This document shows positions 38,413 through 52,057 of a stretch of 64,000 bases of DNA, piece after piece; position 1 is the first letter of the stretch, and every line of letters starts with the position of its first letter. A program made the translations under genes and the position numbers. Under the pieces are notes generated by a model that had not been told where the DNA came from, did no database searches, and worked only from the letters and a program-made list of their open reading frames with translations. Source of the stretch: Corynebacterium sp. HMSC08A12 (GTDB lineage: Bacteria > Actinomycetota > Actinomycetes > Mycobacteriales > Mycobacteriaceae); contig NZ_KV789168.1 in assembly GCF_001807485.1 (NCBI RefSeq), forward strand, positions 238,745 through 302,744, in the 5' to 3' direction.

Positions 38413-38769
38413 TTAGGCTCGTTCGACGGCGCCTGCCGCCATGTTCGCAGCCAGCTCGGCAGCTGCCGCATCCAGAGCCATCATCGACGCAGCTTCCAGG
38501 ATCACCGAAGCCACCGAGACTGCCATCGCGTGGCACACGCTGGCCAGCAGCTCAGAAGAAACTTCCTTGCGGCCGCGCTCCAGCTCGGACAGATAGCCCG
38601 GACTGACATTCGCCAGCGAGGCCAGCTGGCGCAACGTGAACCCGTTATTGGTGCGGTATTCCTTCAGGGTCGCCCCCAGCGCCTCCCGCAGCAGCGGTTC
38701 GTCCGCGGGCATCCGCTCGGCCGGACGCTCCACCGCAACCGTATCCATGACCATAGTATTTTGACTCAT
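38413..38769 (-). CDS. clgR: Proteolysis regulator ClgR
   Basis: XRE-type activator of clpP1P2, clpC and other stress genes; ClgR is itself degraded by ClpCP. Protein of 118 residues with a Cro/C1 helix-turn-helix (TLRQLASLANVSPGYLSELERGRKEVSSELLASVCHAM, residues about 45-82; only key parts quoted: LANVSPGYLSELERG). Compared with mycobacterial ClgR it has a longer N-terminus (about 27 residues). The C-terminal Ala-rich end (AAGAVERA) may be a degradation tag, as Ala-Ala ends are in other species (inference). A SigH-type promoter precedes it. Confidence 0.92.
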   Translation of the reverse strand: MSQNTMVMDTVAVERPAERMPADEPLLREALGATLKEYRTNNGFTLRQLASLANVSPGYLSELERGRKEVSSELLASVCHAMAVSVASVILEAASMMALDAAAAELAANMAAGAVERA

Positions 38770-38777
38770 CAATCATC

Positions 38778-38806
38778 CCAACGTCTCGGGCGACGAATTT
38801 GTTCCC
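38778..38806 (-). promoter_or_regulatory. SigH-type promoter of clgR
   Basis: On the minus strand GGGAAC (38806-38801), 17-nt spacer, CGTTGG (38783-38778). Transcription would start within a few nt of the clgR ATG (38769). Fits the known SigH control of clgR in C. glutamicum. Confidence 0.8.
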
Positions 38807-38812
38807 GCCAGT

Positions 38813-39328
38813 TTACGCGCAAGCCATTTCCAGCGCGCGGTTTACGCTGAACCGGCGGATCTCTGCCCGCAGCTGCGCCGCATCCAGCCCTGCGAACTCG
38901 CCTTCGTTAACCAGCCGCGCATACTCTGCGTATAGGTTTTCCACCCGCGCTCCCCGCGCACTGTCGTAGACGGCAATAAAGACCTCTCCCGCCGGGTGCC
39001 CATCTTGTGGGTCGGGACCGGCCACGCCCGTCAGCGCCACACCAACGTCTGCCCCGCAGCGCCGCGCCGCTCCCTTTGCCAATTCCGCCGCGGTCTCCGC
39101 CGCCACCGGCCCATGCGCGCGCAGGGTTTCCTCGCCCACTCCCGCCAGGTCGTGCTTGAGTTCTGTTGCATAGACAATGACGCCACCGCGTAGGACCGCC
39201 GAAGCCCCAGGGACCTCTGCAATCGTGGCCGCGCACAGCCCTGCGGTTAGGGATTCTGCCGTCGCGATCGTCCGCCCCCGCCGGGTGAACTCCCGGACTA
39301 GGTGTTCGGCGGCAGGGTTCACCCTCAT
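38813..39328 (-). CDS. cinA: CinA-family nicotinamide-nucleotide amidase
   Basis: Single-domain CinA C-terminal-type amidase (171 residues), expected to convert NMN to nicotinate mononucleotide in pyridine-nucleotide recycling. Seen: TIATAESLTAGLCAATIAE near the N-terminus, GGVIVYATELKHDLAGV, and VALTGVAGPDPQDGHPAGEV. There is no N-terminal MoeA-like domain. The ATG follows the pgsA stop directly (TAGATG, no gap), so it is co-translated with pgsA. The same pgsA-cinA-clgR order occurs in other actinobacteria. Confidence 0.9.
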   Translation of the reverse strand: MRVNPAAEHLVREFTRRGRTIATAESLTAGLCAATIAEVPGASAVLRGGVIVYATELKHDLAGVGEETLRAHGPVAAETAAELAKGAARRCGADVGVALTGVAGPDPQDGHPAGEVFIAVYDSARGARVENLYAEYARLVNEGEFAGLDAAQLRAEIRRFSVNRALEMACA

Positions 39329-39931
39329 CTAAGCGTTTTCCTTGCGTGAATCCAGGATGTACTGCACCCCGGTCACTACTGTCTGCACCACGGCCACACC
39401 CATCACAATCACCGCGATGGTCTGCACCACCCCGCCGAACGGAAGGATGTAGAGGAACACCGCCAGGGTCTGCAGCACCGTCTTCAGCTTGCCGCCCTTG
39501 GAGGCCGGAACGACGTTGCCCTTGCGCGCCAGCACCATACGCCAGACGGTGATGCCCAGTTCGCGGATCACGACTATCGCGGTAACCCACCACGGCAGCT
39601 CGCCCAAAAAATTCAGACTGACGAACGCGGAAATCATCAGCGCCTTATCCGCGATTGGATCGGCCAGCTTGCCGAAGTCGGTGATGACCTCGTAGCGCCG
39701 GGCCAGATAGCCGTCCAGCTGATCGGTGAACATCAACAGGCTAAAGGCAAGCAGCGCCCACCAGCGGTGAGCCAAATCTGGTTCGGCCCCCGGCACTTCC
39801 CAGTCACCGGAGGTCAGAATCAGCCAGAGGAACACCGGGATCAGAGCAATGCGAATGCACGTGAGTACATTCGGCAAGCTCACGCTGTGGACGAAGGTGC
39901 CGAACGAAGATCGCGGTGCTGAAGTGTTCAC
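39329..39931 (-). CDS. pgsA: CDP-diacylglycerol-glycerol-3-phosphate 3-phosphatidyltransferase
   Basis: Makes phosphatidylglycerol phosphate, precursor of phosphatidylglycerol and cardiolipin. Protein of 200 residues with four to six membrane helices. The CDP-alcohol phosphotransferase motif is read as DQLDGYLARR...GKLADPIADK (D-G-x2-A-R-x8-G-x3-D-x3-D). The N-terminus (SLPNVLTCIRIALIPVF) is the classic PgsA start. It is followed without gap by cinA and preceded 6 bp by terC, so it may be transcribed with terC. Confidence 0.93.
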   Translation of the reverse strand: MNTSAPRSSFGTFVHSVSLPNVLTCIRIALIPVFLWLILTSGDWEVPGAEPDLAHRWWALLAFSLLMFTDQLDGYLARRYEVITDFGKLADPIADKALMISAFVSLNFLGELPWWVTAIVVIRELGITVWRMVLARKGNVVPASKGGKLKTVLQTLAVFLYILPFGGVVQTIAVIVMGVAVVQTVVTGVQYILDSRKENA

Positions 39932-39937
39932 AAGTAC

Positions 39938-40957
39938 CTATCCTACCGTGGAGCTCTTTTCGTTTTCGGCCTGCTTCTTCTTGCCCACCGTCATGCTCAA
40001 CACAGTGGTTACGACCAGCACGCTGACGATAACGATAAGCGACAGTTCCACGGAAACCTCGGGAACAGCAACCCCCTCGCCTCCGTTGATAAACGGAAGA
40101 TTGTTCTCGTGCAGAGCGTGGAGAATCAGCTTCGTGCCGATGAAAGCCAGGATAATAAAGAGTCCATAACCCAGGTACACCAAACGTTCCAGCAGGCCGT
40201 TCAAGAGGAAGTACAGCTGTCGCAGCCCCATCAGAGCCAGGGCGTTGGTAGTGAACACGATGTACGGCTCGCTGGTAATGCCGTAGATGGCAGGGATGGA
40301 ATCGAGGGCGAACAGCACGTCCACGAAGCCGATGGCCACCAGGGCGATGAAAAGTGGCGTCAAAACCCTTTTGCCGTTTTCCTTAAACCACAAACGGTCC
40401 GACTCGTAGTGATCCGAGACATGGATAAACTTCCGGGTCATCTTGATGACCATCATGTCCTGCGGGTCCTTTTCCTCCTCGCCAGAGACCTCGTCCCACA
40501 GCAGCTTCGCCGCGGTCCACAGCAGGAACAGGCCAAACAGGTAGAACACGTCGGACCATGCCTCGATGATCGCCGCACCCAGGGCGATGAAGATACCGCG
40601 CAGGATCAGCGCCAGCGCAATACCAATGAGCAGCACCTTCTGCTGGTACTTGCGGGGGATCTTAAAGGAGCTCAAGATCAGCGCGAAGATAAAGAGGTTA
40701 TCCACACTCAAGGCCTTCTCGGTGATATAACCGGCGAAGAACTCCAGGCCGTGCTGGTGCGGGTTGCCGGGCTCCCCCCAAGTCAGCCAGAGGAAACCAC
40801 CGAAAAGGCAGGCGAGTGCCACGTAGAACAAGCTCCACAGTGCCGACTCCTTGATACTCGGCTCGTGGGGTGTTTTGACGTGGCTATAGAAATCAAAAAC
40901 AAAGAACCCGACGACCACCACAATGGTGATGATCCACGTCAAGGCATTTACTTCCAT
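39938..40957 (-). CDS. TerC/Alx-family manganese exporter
   Basis: Membrane protein of 339 residues with about nine helices. TerC motifs with conserved acidic residues: EKALSVDNLFIFALI and FVDVLFALDSIPAIYG, which in this family lie in the transport path. Members export Mn(II) (MntP/Alx-type function) and protect exported enzymes from mis-metallation. The name terC comes from tellurite resistance. The gene is preceded by a manganese-sensing-type riboswitch, which supports the Mn role. The Shine-Dalgarno GGAGG is 6 nt before the ATG and buried in a hairpin. Confidence 0.9.
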   Translation of the reverse strand: MEVNALTWIITIVVVVGFFVFDFYSHVKTPHEPSIKESALWSLFYVALACLFGGFLWLTWGEPGNPHQHGLEFFAGYITEKALSVDNLFIFALILSSFKIPRKYQQKVLLIGIALALILRGIFIALGAAIIEAWSDVFYLFGLFLLWTAAKLLWDEVSGEEEKDPQDMMVIKMTRKFIHVSDHYESDRLWFKENGKRVLTPLFIALVAIGFVDVLFALDSIPAIYGITSEPYIVFTTNALALMGLRQLYFLLNGLLERLVYLGYGLFIILAFIGTKLILHALHENNLPFINGGEGVAVPEVSVELSLIVIVSVLVVTTVLSMTVGKKKQAENEKSSTVG

Positions 40958-40962
40958 GGAAA

Positions 40963-41004
40963 ACCTCCGGTCGATAAAAACTCATCACTAAATAGACCGG
41001 AGGT
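40963..41004 (-). promoter_or_regulatory. SD-sequestering hairpin (riboswitch expression platform)
   Basis: Perfect 10-bp stem ACCTCCGGTC / GACCGGAGGT (40963-40972 with 40995-41004), 22-nt loop. On the mRNA the downstream arm contains the GGAGG ribosome-binding site of terC, so the stem blocks translation when formed. Confidence 0.75.
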
Positions 41005-41025
41005 CTCCCCTGCCCGTTCCATGAA

Positions 41026-41137
41026 AGTTGCGGGCCGACATGACCGGGAGGTTCGCGGGTACTCCGCAACCTGCCGTGCTGACGATCAATGTCGAGGGCA
41101 CCAAGCAAGCTTGGCGTTAGGGTACTCCCCTCCAACT
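41026..41137 (-). ncRNA. yybP-ykoY-type manganese riboswitch aptamer
   Basis: Upstream of terC on the minus strand: P1 AGTTG (41137-41133) with CAACT (41030-41026), the conserved GGGGAGTA loop, an arm CCAAGC-TT-GCTTGG (about 41114-41101), then ATCGTCAGCACGG-type conserved sequence and GGTCATGTCGG. The GGGGAGTA signature, the TerC gene behind it and the layout fit the yybP-ykoY family, which binds Mn(II). Recognised by eye, not by a covariance model. Confidence 0.7.
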
Positions 41138-41181
41138 GCCGACCACTCTACACCCAGCAGAGGCCGGCTGCGCCATAGGGG

Positions 41182-44286
<3,105 letters not shown>

Positions 44287-44376
44287 GGCCAACACTTTAG
44301 TCGCACTGATCACAGTAGTCACATGAGCAACACGCGCTTTGTTCTAAAAAGATGCTCAGATTCGGCGGGAGAAATT

Positions 44377-45021
44377 CTAGAACACGTGCCGCTTGATGCG
44401 CGCGGTCGTGCCCTCATCGGCCGGTGTCAAAACAACGTCCACCGCGCCGTCACGGCCATACAGCCACAGCAACAGTTCTCCGGCCTCACCACTTACCCGC
44501 ACCTCGTCGGTGCTATCGGCGCCCGCACGAACCACCGTCGGCGTGGCGGCGTCGGTACGCTCCAGCACCACGTGAATGCTCGAGGAACGCAGGAAGAACT
44601 TCGCCATCTTCCCCACCGCCTTCCACAGGTCATCCCGGGCGGACTGCGGAAGGTCGCGGGGAGCGTACTCCCCTCCCCCACGGCGCAGATCCTCGTGGTG
44701 AACGAAGTTCTCAGCGAGGTTGGCGTACTTGTCCGCCAGTCGCAATGGGTTCCACGTCGGCGGGCCGTTGCGGTACATCTCCACCAGCTCTGCGTACGGC
44801 TTGGACTCGTAGTCGTGGCTGACGGAATCCAGACGATTGGCCAAGCCCTTGAAGAACATGCCCGCGGCGGCATCCGGACGGTACTCGCGGATGACGAGGT
44901 GGACCGCCAAATCGCGAGCAGTCCAGCCCGCGCACAACGTAGGTGCGTCTGGACTGGACTGCTGTAGAAGGTTCGCCAGGGCTTCGCGTTCCGCTTGGGA
45001 GGTGTTCATGTTGTGTTCCAT
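44377..45021 (-). CDS. TIGR03085-type maleylpyruvate isomerase-like protein
   Basis: Protein of 214 residues in the DinB-like/MDMPI superfamily (TIGR03085 type). N-terminal helix with CAGWTARDLAVHLVIREYRPDAA; the conserved His (VHLV) and the NFVHHEDLRRG pair are the likely metal-site residues. Some superfamily members use mycothiol as cofactor, the actinobacterial thiol, but the reaction here is unknown. It lies between rnj and ftsK. TACGCT 8 nt before ATG 45021 is a possible -10 box; an alternative start is ATG 45009. Confidence 0.8.
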   Translation of the reverse strand: MEHNMNTSQAEREALANLLQQSSPDAPTLCAGWTARDLAVHLVIREYRPDAAAGMFFKGLANRLDSVSHDYESKPYAELVEMYRNGPPTWNPLRLADKYANLAENFVHHEDLRRGGGEYAPRDLPQSARDDLWKAVGKMAKFFLRSSSIHVVLERTDAATPTVVRAGADSTDEVRVSGEAGELLLWLYGRDGAVDVVLTPADEGTTARIKRHVF

Positions 45022-45048
45022 GCCACCCCAGCGTAGCGAAACCTTAGG

Positions 45049-47184
45049 CTATACGGATTCGCGCGCCTCTTCTTCCTCGAGTTCCTCGACGATCTCGGAG
45101 CTCATCGGCACAACGGTAGGCACGATCATCGGCTTGCGGTTCCACTTGTCGGAGATCAGCTTGCCCACCTTGCGGCGGATGGCCTGTGCCATGCGGTAGG
45201 GATCGTTCTCGCCCTCGCCGGCCAGGTCGATCATGACGTTGTCGACCTTCTCCTGGATCTCCTTGAGCATGTCGCGGGCGTCGTCGGAGAAGCCCTTGGC
45301 CTGCACGCTCGGGGCCTCCAGCGGACGGCCGGTGCGGTTGTCGATGACGGTGGTGATCGAAATCAGGCCGCCCTCGGACATCGCGGTGCGGTCCTCCAGG
45401 ACTCCGCTGTCGATGTCGCCCATACGGGTGCCGTCGACGTACAGGTTACCGACGGTGATCTGGCCGACCACCTTCGCGTGACCATTGTGCAGGTCGACAA
45501 CCACGCCGTTCTGCGCCAGCGGAATGTTGTTCGGGTTCACACCGGTGCTGATCGCCAGCTCCTTGTTGGCGCGCAGGTGGCGCCACTCGCCGTGCACCGG
45601 CATCGCGTTGCGCGGGCGGGCGGCGTTGTATAGGAACAGCAGTTCGCCGGCGTAGCCGTGGCCGGAGGTGTGTACCTTCGCGTCACGGCCCGTGATCACG
45701 GTCGCGCCTATCTGGGACAGCATGTTGATCACGCCGAACACTGCTTCCTCGTTACCCGGAACCAGGGAGGAGGACAGGATGATCAGGTCGCCGTCGCGGA
45801 CGGTGATCTGACGGTGCTCGCGGCGGGCCATGCGCGACAGTGCCGCCATCGGCTCGCCCTGTGTACCGGTGGTAATCAGCACGACCTTGTGCGGAGCCAT
45901 CTTGGAGGCCTCGTCCATAGAGACGATGGTGCCGCGCGGGACGTTCAGGTAGCCCATGCGCTCGGCGATCTCCATATTGCGGATCATGGAACGGCCGTTG
46001 AAGGCAACCTTGCGGTTGGCCGCCACGGCGGCGTCCACAGCCGACTGCACGCGGGAGACGTTCGATGCGAAGGAGGCGATGATGACGCGCTGCTTAGCGT
46101 CGCGCACCAGGCGCTTCAGCGTCGGCGCGATATCAGCCTCAGAGCCGGAGACGCCCGGGGTGGTGGCATTGGTGGAGTCACACAGGAACAGGTCCACGCC
46201 CTCGTCGCCGAAACGAGACAGCGCCGGCAGATCCGTCGGGCGGCCGTCCAGCGGGGTCTGATCCAGCTTAATATCGCCGGTTTGCACCAGCAGGCCAGCC
46301 CCGGTCTTCAGGGCGATGCCCAGGCAGTCCGGGATGGAGTGGTTCACGGCGAAAAAGCGCAGATCGAAAGGTCCGCGGCTTTCGTGCGAGTTCTCGTCCA
46401 CCTCGATCAGCTTCGGGCGCTGACGGTGCTCCTGAGTCTTCGCAGAGATCAGAGCACAGGTAAAGCGGGAGGCGATGATCGGAATATCCGCGCGCTGCTT
46501 CAGCAGCCACGGAATGGCACCGATGTGGTCCTCGTGGCCGTGGGTGATGACCAGCGCTTCCACGCGGTCCCACTTATCGTCCAGGTAGCTGAAGTCCGGC
46601 AGGATCAGATCCACGCCCGGCTCACCAGAGCTCGGGAACAGCACACCACAGTCGATGATCAGCAGGCGGCCTTCGTACTCGAAGACCGTCATGTTGCGGC
46701 CGATCTCGGAGATACCGCCCAGCGCGACGATACGCAGGCTGCCCTTCGGCTGCTTCGGCGGCTTCGGCAGGCGCTGCGTCAGGTCCGCGCCCTGCATGGC
46801 CTTCAGTGCGCCCTTGCGACGGTCACCACCGCGACCCCGGCCACGACCCTTGCCGCCGCCGTTGTTGTTGCGATTACCGCCGTTGTTGCCACCGTTGTTG
46901 CCGCCGTTGTTGCCGTTGCCGCGGCCACGGCCACGGGAACGACGGTTACGGTTGCGGTTACCGCCACCGTTGTTGTTCTTGTTGCCGCCGTTGTCGGCAG
47001 AGCTGTTGTTGTCGTTGCCGTCGGAGTTGTTGTTGGCGTTGTTCTTAGCGACGCCACCGTCGTTGAAAACCGTCGCAGCCTCAGCGTTGGAGACAGCGGT
47101 GTTATCCGATTGTGCTTCCGCCTCAGCGCTCGGCGGAGCGGCCTTCCGAGTAACCTTGCGGCCTCGGGAACGTTGTTCAGTCAT
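45049..47184 (-). CDS. rnj: Ribonuclease J
   Basis: Metallo-beta-lactamase exo/endoribonuclease in mRNA turnover and rRNA maturation. Protein of 711 residues: a long low-complexity N-terminus (to about residue 150) of Asn/Gly and RGRGRG repeats, then the nuclease with VITHGHEDHIGAIPW, beta-CASP domain, and TSGHGYAGEL, followed by the C-terminal domain. The Asn/Gly/Arg segment is likely a disordered RNA-binding arm. Start ATG 47184, 7 bp after the dapA stop, with AGGG upstream; the frame open to 47274 only reads through dapA. Probably dapA-rnj operon. Confidence 0.94.
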   Translation of the reverse strand: MTEQRSRGRKVTRKAAPPSAEAEAQSDNTAVSNAEAATVFNDGGVAKNNANNNSDGNDNNSSADNGGNKNNNGGGNRNRNRRSRGRGRGNGNNGGNNGGNNGGNRNNNGGGKGRGRGRGGDRRKGALKAMQGADLTQRLPKPPKQPKGSLRIVALGGISEIGRNMTVFEYEGRLLIIDCGVLFPSSGEPGVDLILPDFSYLDDKWDRVEALVITHGHEDHIGAIPWLLKQRADIPIIASRFTCALISAKTQEHRQRPKLIEVDENSHESRGPFDLRFFAVNHSIPDCLGIALKTGAGLLVQTGDIKLDQTPLDGRPTDLPALSRFGDEGVDLFLCDSTNATTPGVSGSEADIAPTLKRLVRDAKQRVIIASFASNVSRVQSAVDAAVAANRKVAFNGRSMIRNMEIAERMGYLNVPRGTIVSMDEASKMAPHKVVLITTGTQGEPMAALSRMARREHRQITVRDGDLIILSSSLVPGNEEAVFGVINMLSQIGATVITGRDAKVHTSGHGYAGELLFLYNAARPRNAMPVHGEWRHLRANKELAISTGVNPNNIPLAQNGVVVDLHNGHAKVVGQITVGNLYVDGTRMGDIDSGVLEDRTAMSEGGLISITTVIDNRTGRPLEAPSVQAKGFSDDARDMLKEIQEKVDNVMIDLAGEGENDPYRMAQAIRRKVGKLISDKWNRKPMIVPTVVPMSSEIVEELEEEEARESV

Positions 47185-47191
47185 ATTTTCC

Positions 47192-48094
47192 CTATACCCC
47201 TGCTGCTTGCAGGTCTTGAGCCAGCTGATCCAACTCAGCGGCTGTTGGTTCGATAATGGGAAGACGCGGTGCACCCACGTCCTTCCCCTTTAGCTTTAGC
47301 GCTGCCTTCGCGAATGTCACGCCTCCGAGGCGGGCCTGGGCCTTTTGTAGCGGCTGCAGTTGCACTGCGATGCTACGGGCGGTGGCGATGTCGCCTGCGT
47401 CGAACGCATCCCTCATCTGCTTGAGCTGTCGCGTTGCTACGTGGCCAATCACAGAGATGAAGCCGGTGGCACCTGCGGCCAACCAAGGCAGGTTCAACGG
47501 GTCATCGCCCGAGTACCAAGCCAGGTCGGTGTTCTCAATCAGTTCCATGCCGGCGGCCAGGTCGCCCTTTGCATCCTTGACGGCTGCGATCTGTGGATGA
47601 TCGGCCAGTCGGTGCAGGGTCTCCGGTTCCACCGGGACGACGGATCGAGAGGGAATGTCGTAGACGCACACTGGAATATCCACCGCGTCCGCAACGGTCG
47701 TGAAGTGCTGGTAGATGCCCTCTTGGCTGGGACGAGAGTAGTAAGGAGTCACAACCAGCAGAGAGTCAGCCCCCGCCTCTTGCGATGCGCGAGACATTTC
47801 TACGGTGACAGCTGTGTCATAAGATCCGCTTCCGGCGATCAGTTTTACACGGTCGCCGAGCTCGGATCGTACTGCTCTGAGCAGGTCAAGCTTCTCGGTC
47901 GCACCCGTGGTGGGTGATTCTCCGGTAGTTCCGGCCAAGACCAAAGAATCGCAGCCCTCATCCACGAAGTGGCCAGCAAGGGCCACGCCCGCGTCCAAGT
48001 CGATGGAGCCGTCCTTCTTAAAGGGGGTCACCATCGCAAGAGAGATAGTTCCGAAGTGCGCGGATCCCCTTGTTGCTGCGTTACCTGTACTCAT
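47192..48094 (-). CDS. dapA: 4-hydroxy-tetrahydrodipicolinate synthase
   Basis: Condenses pyruvate and aspartate semialdehyde, the entry to diaminopimelate and lysine. Protein of 300 residues, TIM-barrel: AMVTPFKKDGSID, LAGTTGESPTT, the Tyr of TPYYSRPSQEG, Schiff-base Lys in AAVKDAKGDL. TAGTCT is 8 nt before the ATG, with GGGGAG in between, so the leader is very short. Order thyX-dapA-rnj on the same strand as in M. tuberculosis (Rv2754c-Rv2752c). Confidence 0.96.
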   Translation of the reverse strand: MSTGNAATRGSAHFGTISLAMVTPFKKDGSIDLDAGVALAGHFVDEGCDSLVLAGTTGESPTTGATEKLDLLRAVRSELGDRVKLIAGSGSYDTAVTVEMSRASQEAGADSLLVVTPYYSRPSQEGIYQHFTTVADAVDIPVCVYDIPSRSVVPVEPETLHRLADHPQIAAVKDAKGDLAAGMELIENTDLAWYSGDDPLNLPWLAAGATGFISVIGHVATRQLKQMRDAFDAGDIATARSIAVQLQPLQKAQARLGGVTFAKAALKLKGKDVGAPRLPIIEPTAAELDQLAQDLQAAGV

Positions 48095-48186
48095 GACTCC
48101 CCAGACTACCTTCCTTCACGAGAAACTCACGTATTTGGGTGTTGATTTCGGCGGGTTGTACTCAATGGCCCTAAGACCCGTCATCC

Positions 48187-48939
48187 TTAAGATTCACCGA
48201 CGTACGGGCTCGTCGCCATTTCCCCGCCATCGTGCAACTGCGTGATCGAGAAGTCCTCGAACACGTTCGGCGCTACTTCCTGCAGTTTACGCAAGCACGC
48301 GACAGCGATCCGGCGGATCTCCGGATCCGCATGCTCAGCGGCACGCATGGCGATGAAGTGTCGCCAGCTGCGGAAGTTGCCGGTCATGACAAAGCGAGTT
48401 TCGATGCAGTTCGGCAACACCGCTCGAGCCGCCTGCCGTGCCTGCTTCGTGCGCAACACGGCGTTTGGCTCCTCAGCGAAGTCCTCGCCCAGCCCATCCA
48501 GGATCTCCCGGTAGGCGTCATAGGCCACATCCGCTGCCTGCAAGAATAGCTTCTTCAAGTCCTCATTGCCGGCTACCGCTTCGGGCACTACGACCCGCGC
48601 CTCGTCGGCAGGTACGTAGCGTTGCGAAAGCTGGCTGAAGCTGAAATGCCGGTGGCGCATGATCTCGTGACCGCACGAGCGAGAAACTCCGCGCAGGTAC
48701 ATCGAGGCACTGGCGTGCTCGAGCAGCGTGGTGTGGCCGACGTCCATGATGTGGCGGACGTACGCCGCATTCGTCGCAGTGTGCGGGTTGGGCTTGTCCC
48801 ACGTTTCGTAGCAAGCCCTGCCTGCGAACTCGACCAAAGCGGCACTATCATCCACGTCAGTTTGCCAGTTCAGGTCTGGCGCTGAGTTAAAGGCGGTGTG
48901 ACCCACGAGGTCGATCTGTAGGGGTGCAACAGTAGCCAT
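48187..48939 (-). CDS. thyX: Flavin-dependent thymidylate synthase ThyX
   Basis: Makes dTMP from dUMP using FAD and methylene-THF. Protein of 250 residues with the ThyX motif read as [13 protein letters not shown] (RHRx7S pattern) and [14 protein letters not shown]. It begins 3 bp after the dapB stop, so dapB-thyX are one unit with dapA 92 bp downstream. ThyX is a nucleotide-pool enzyme lodged among lysine/peptidoglycan genes, the usual actinobacterial order. Confidence 0.96.
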   Translation of the reverse strand: MATVAPLQIDLVGHTAFNSAPDLNWQTDVDDSAALVEFAGRACYETWDKPNPHTATNAAYVRHIMDVGHTTLLEHASASMYLRGVSRSCGHEIMRHRHFSFSQLSQRYVPADEARVVVPEAVAGNEDLKKLFLQAADVAYDAYREILDGLGEDFAEEPNAVLRTKQARQAARAVLPNCIETRFVMTGNFRSWRHFIAMRAAEHADPEIRRIAVACLRKLQEVAPNVFEDFSITQLHDGGEMATSPYVGES

Positions 48940-48942
48940 GAA

Positions 48943-49719
<777 letters not shown>

Positions 49720-49762
49720 TCAATCGCTCCTTTATAGCTCTCAATTAGCCCGTAGCAAGTGG

Positions 49763-52057
49763 TTAGTTGTCTTCAACCAGAACCAGGGAGATCTTGCCGC
49801 GGTTATCGATGTCCGCGATCTCCACCTCGAGCTTGTCGCCCACCGAGACCTCGTCCTCAACGCGCTCGATGCGGCGATCGCCGCCCAGGTTCGAGATGTG
49901 GATCAGGCCGTCCCTACCCGGCAGCAGAGAAACGAACGCACCGAACGCGGTGGTCTTTACTACCGTGCCCAGGAAGCGGTCGCCCACCTTCGGCTGCTGC
50001 GGATTCGCGATGGCGTTGATCTTCTCCTCCGCCTCGCGCGCAGCCTCGCCTCCGACGGCGGAGATGAACACCGTGCCATCGTCCTCGATGGTGATGTTCG
50101 CGCCGGTCTCCTCCGTGATCTGGTTGATGGTCTTGCCCTTGGGGCCGATGACCTCACCGATCTTGTTTTGCGGGATGTTAATGCTGGTGATCTGCGGGGC
50201 CAGGTCGCTCATGTCATCCGGAGAGTCAATGGCCTCGTCCATCAGCTGCAGGATCTCCAGGCGTGCGGTGCGCGCCTGCTGCAGCGCCTCGGCCAGCACG
50301 TCCGACGGGATGCCGTCGAGCTTGGTATCCAGCTGCAGCGCGGTCACGAAGTCGGGAGTACCCGCGACCTTGAAGTCCATGTCACCGAAGGCATCCTCGG
50401 CGCCCAGGATGTCGGTCAGCGTGACGTACTTGTCCTCGCCGGCCTTGCCAACCTTGCCGGTCACCAGACCCATTGCAATGCCCGCCACCGGTGCCTTCAG
50501 CGGCACACCGGCGTTGTACAGGCTCAGGGTCGAGGCGCACACAGAACCCATGGAGGTCGAGCCGTTGGACCCCAGAGCCTCAGAGACCTGGCGAATGGTG
50601 TACGGGAAGTCATCGCGGCTGGGGATCACGGGCGTCAATGCGCGCTCCGCGAGAGCACCGTGGCCGATCTCGCGGCGCTTCGGGGAGCCCACGCGACCGG
50701 TCTCGCCGGTGGAATACGGCGGGAAGTTGTAGTGGTGGATATAGCGCTTCGTGGTCTCCGGCCCCAGCGAGTCGATCTGCTGTTCCATCTTCAGCATGTC
50801 CAGCGTGGTCACACCCAGGATCTGGGTCTCGCCGCGCTCGAACAGGGCGGAGCCGTGCGCACGCGGCAGCAGCTGGACGACGATGCCCAGGTCGCGGATC
50901 GTGGTGCTGTCGCGGCCATCGATGCGGAAGCCGTCCTCCAGGATGCGGCGGCGCACCACATTCTTGGTGACCTCATTGTGTGCCGCGCGGATCTCCGCCT
51001 CGCGCTCTGGGAACTCCGGTAGCAGATCGTCAACGTTGGCCTGCATGTTCGCGGCGAGTGCCTCGTCGCGCTCCTGCTTGTCGGCGATCGCCATGATGTC
51101 TTCTAGCGCATCCAGTGCTTCCGCCTGGACAGAGGCGAAAACGTCCTCGCCATAGGGCGGGAACAGCTCGAATTCGCGCGTCTCGGCGTCCACAGCCTTG
51201 GCCAGAGCGTCCTGCGCCTCACAGAGCGTGGCGATGAACGGCTTTGCGGCCTCGATACCCTGCGCCACAACCTCTTCGGTCGGCGCCGGTGCGCCCTCGG
51301 CGATGCGCTCGACGACGGTGTCGGTAGCGCCCGCCTCAACCATCATGACGGCAACGTTCGGCTCGCCGCTGCCCGCACCCTTGCCACGACCGCGACCACG
51401 GCCACGGGCGGGCTTTACCGGCTCGGTCACGCGACCGGCCACGACCAGCTCAAAGATGGCCTTTTCTTCCTGCTCGCGCGTCGGGAAAGCGACCCACTGA
51501 CCCTCCGGGTGGTCGGCGTCCACAACAAGTGCCATGCGCACGCCGCCCACCGGGCCGGAAACCGGCAGTCCGGACAGCTGAGTGGAAGCGGAAGCGCCAT
51601 TGATGGCCAGCACGTCGTAGCGATCCTTCGGATCCATCGACAGGACGGTCACGATGACCTGCACCTCGTTGCGCAGGCCGCGCACGAAGGTGGGGCGCAG
51701 CGGACGGTCAATCAGGCGGGCGGCCAGGATCGCATCCGTACCCGGGCGGCCTTCGCGGCGGAAGAAGCTCCCCGGGATGCGACCGACGGAGTACATGCGC
51801 TCTTCGACGTCCACGGTCAGCGGGAAGAAATCGATGCCCTCACGCGGCTGGCGGGAGGCGGCGGTGGTGGACAGCAGCATCGTGTCCTCGTCCAGGTAGG
51901 CCGTCACTGCCCCATCGGCCTGGCGGGCCAGCAGCCCGGTTTCAAAGCGGATGCTGCGGGTGCCGAAGTCGCCGTTATCAATGGTGGCCTCTACTTCCCA
52001 CACACCGGCATCCGGGTCAACGAGCTCTGCTTGGATGTTCTGCTTCTTCGTACTCAT
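49763..52057 (-). CDS. pnp: Polyribonucleotide nucleotidyltransferase (PNPase/GpsI)
   Basis: 3'-5' phosphorolytic exoribonuclease, 764 residues: two RNase PH domains ([43 protein letters not shown]), KH domain ([17 protein letters not shown]) and S1 domain ([21 protein letters not shown]). An RG-rich insert ([20 protein letters not shown]) interrupts the first core domain near residue 233, absent from the mycobacterial enzyme as I recall it. Start ATG 52057; TTG 52072 is less likely. Between it and rpsO is a 17-bp hairpin. Confidence 0.95.
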   Translation of the reverse strand: MSTKKQNIQAELVDPDAGVWEVEATIDNGDFGTRSIRFETGLLARQADGAVTAYLDEDTMLLSTTAASRQPREGIDFFPLTVDVEERMYSVGRIPGSFFRREGRPGTDAILAARLIDRPLRPTFVRGLRNEVQVIVTVLSMDPKDRYDVLAINGASASTQLSGLPVSGPVGGVRMALVVDADHPEGQWVAFPTREQEEKAIFELVVAGRVTEPVKPARGRGRGRGKGAGSGEPNVAVMMVEAGATDTVVERIAEGAPAPTEEVVAQGIEAAKPFIATLCEAQDALAKAVDAETREFELFPPYGEDVFASVQAEALDALEDIMAIADKQERDEALAANMQANVDDLLPEFPEREAEIRAAHNEVTKNVVRRRILEDGFRIDGRDSTTIRDLGIVVQLLPRAHGSALFERGETQILGVTTLDMLKMEQQIDSLGPETTKRYIHHYNFPPYSTGETGRVGSPKRREIGHGALAERALTPVIPSRDDFPYTIRQVSEALGSNGSTSMGSVCASTLSLYNAGVPLKAPVAGIAMGLVTGKVGKAGEDKYVTLTDILGAEDAFGDMDFKVAGTPDFVTALQLDTKLDGIPSDVLAEALQQARTARLEILQLMDEAIDSPDDMSDLAPQITSINIPQNKIGEVIGPKGKTINQITEETGANITIEDDGTVFISAVGGEAAREAEEKINAIANPQQPKVGDRFLGTVVKTTAFGAFVSLLPGRDGLIHISNLGGDRRIERVEDEVSVGDKLEVEIADIDNRGKISLVLVEDN

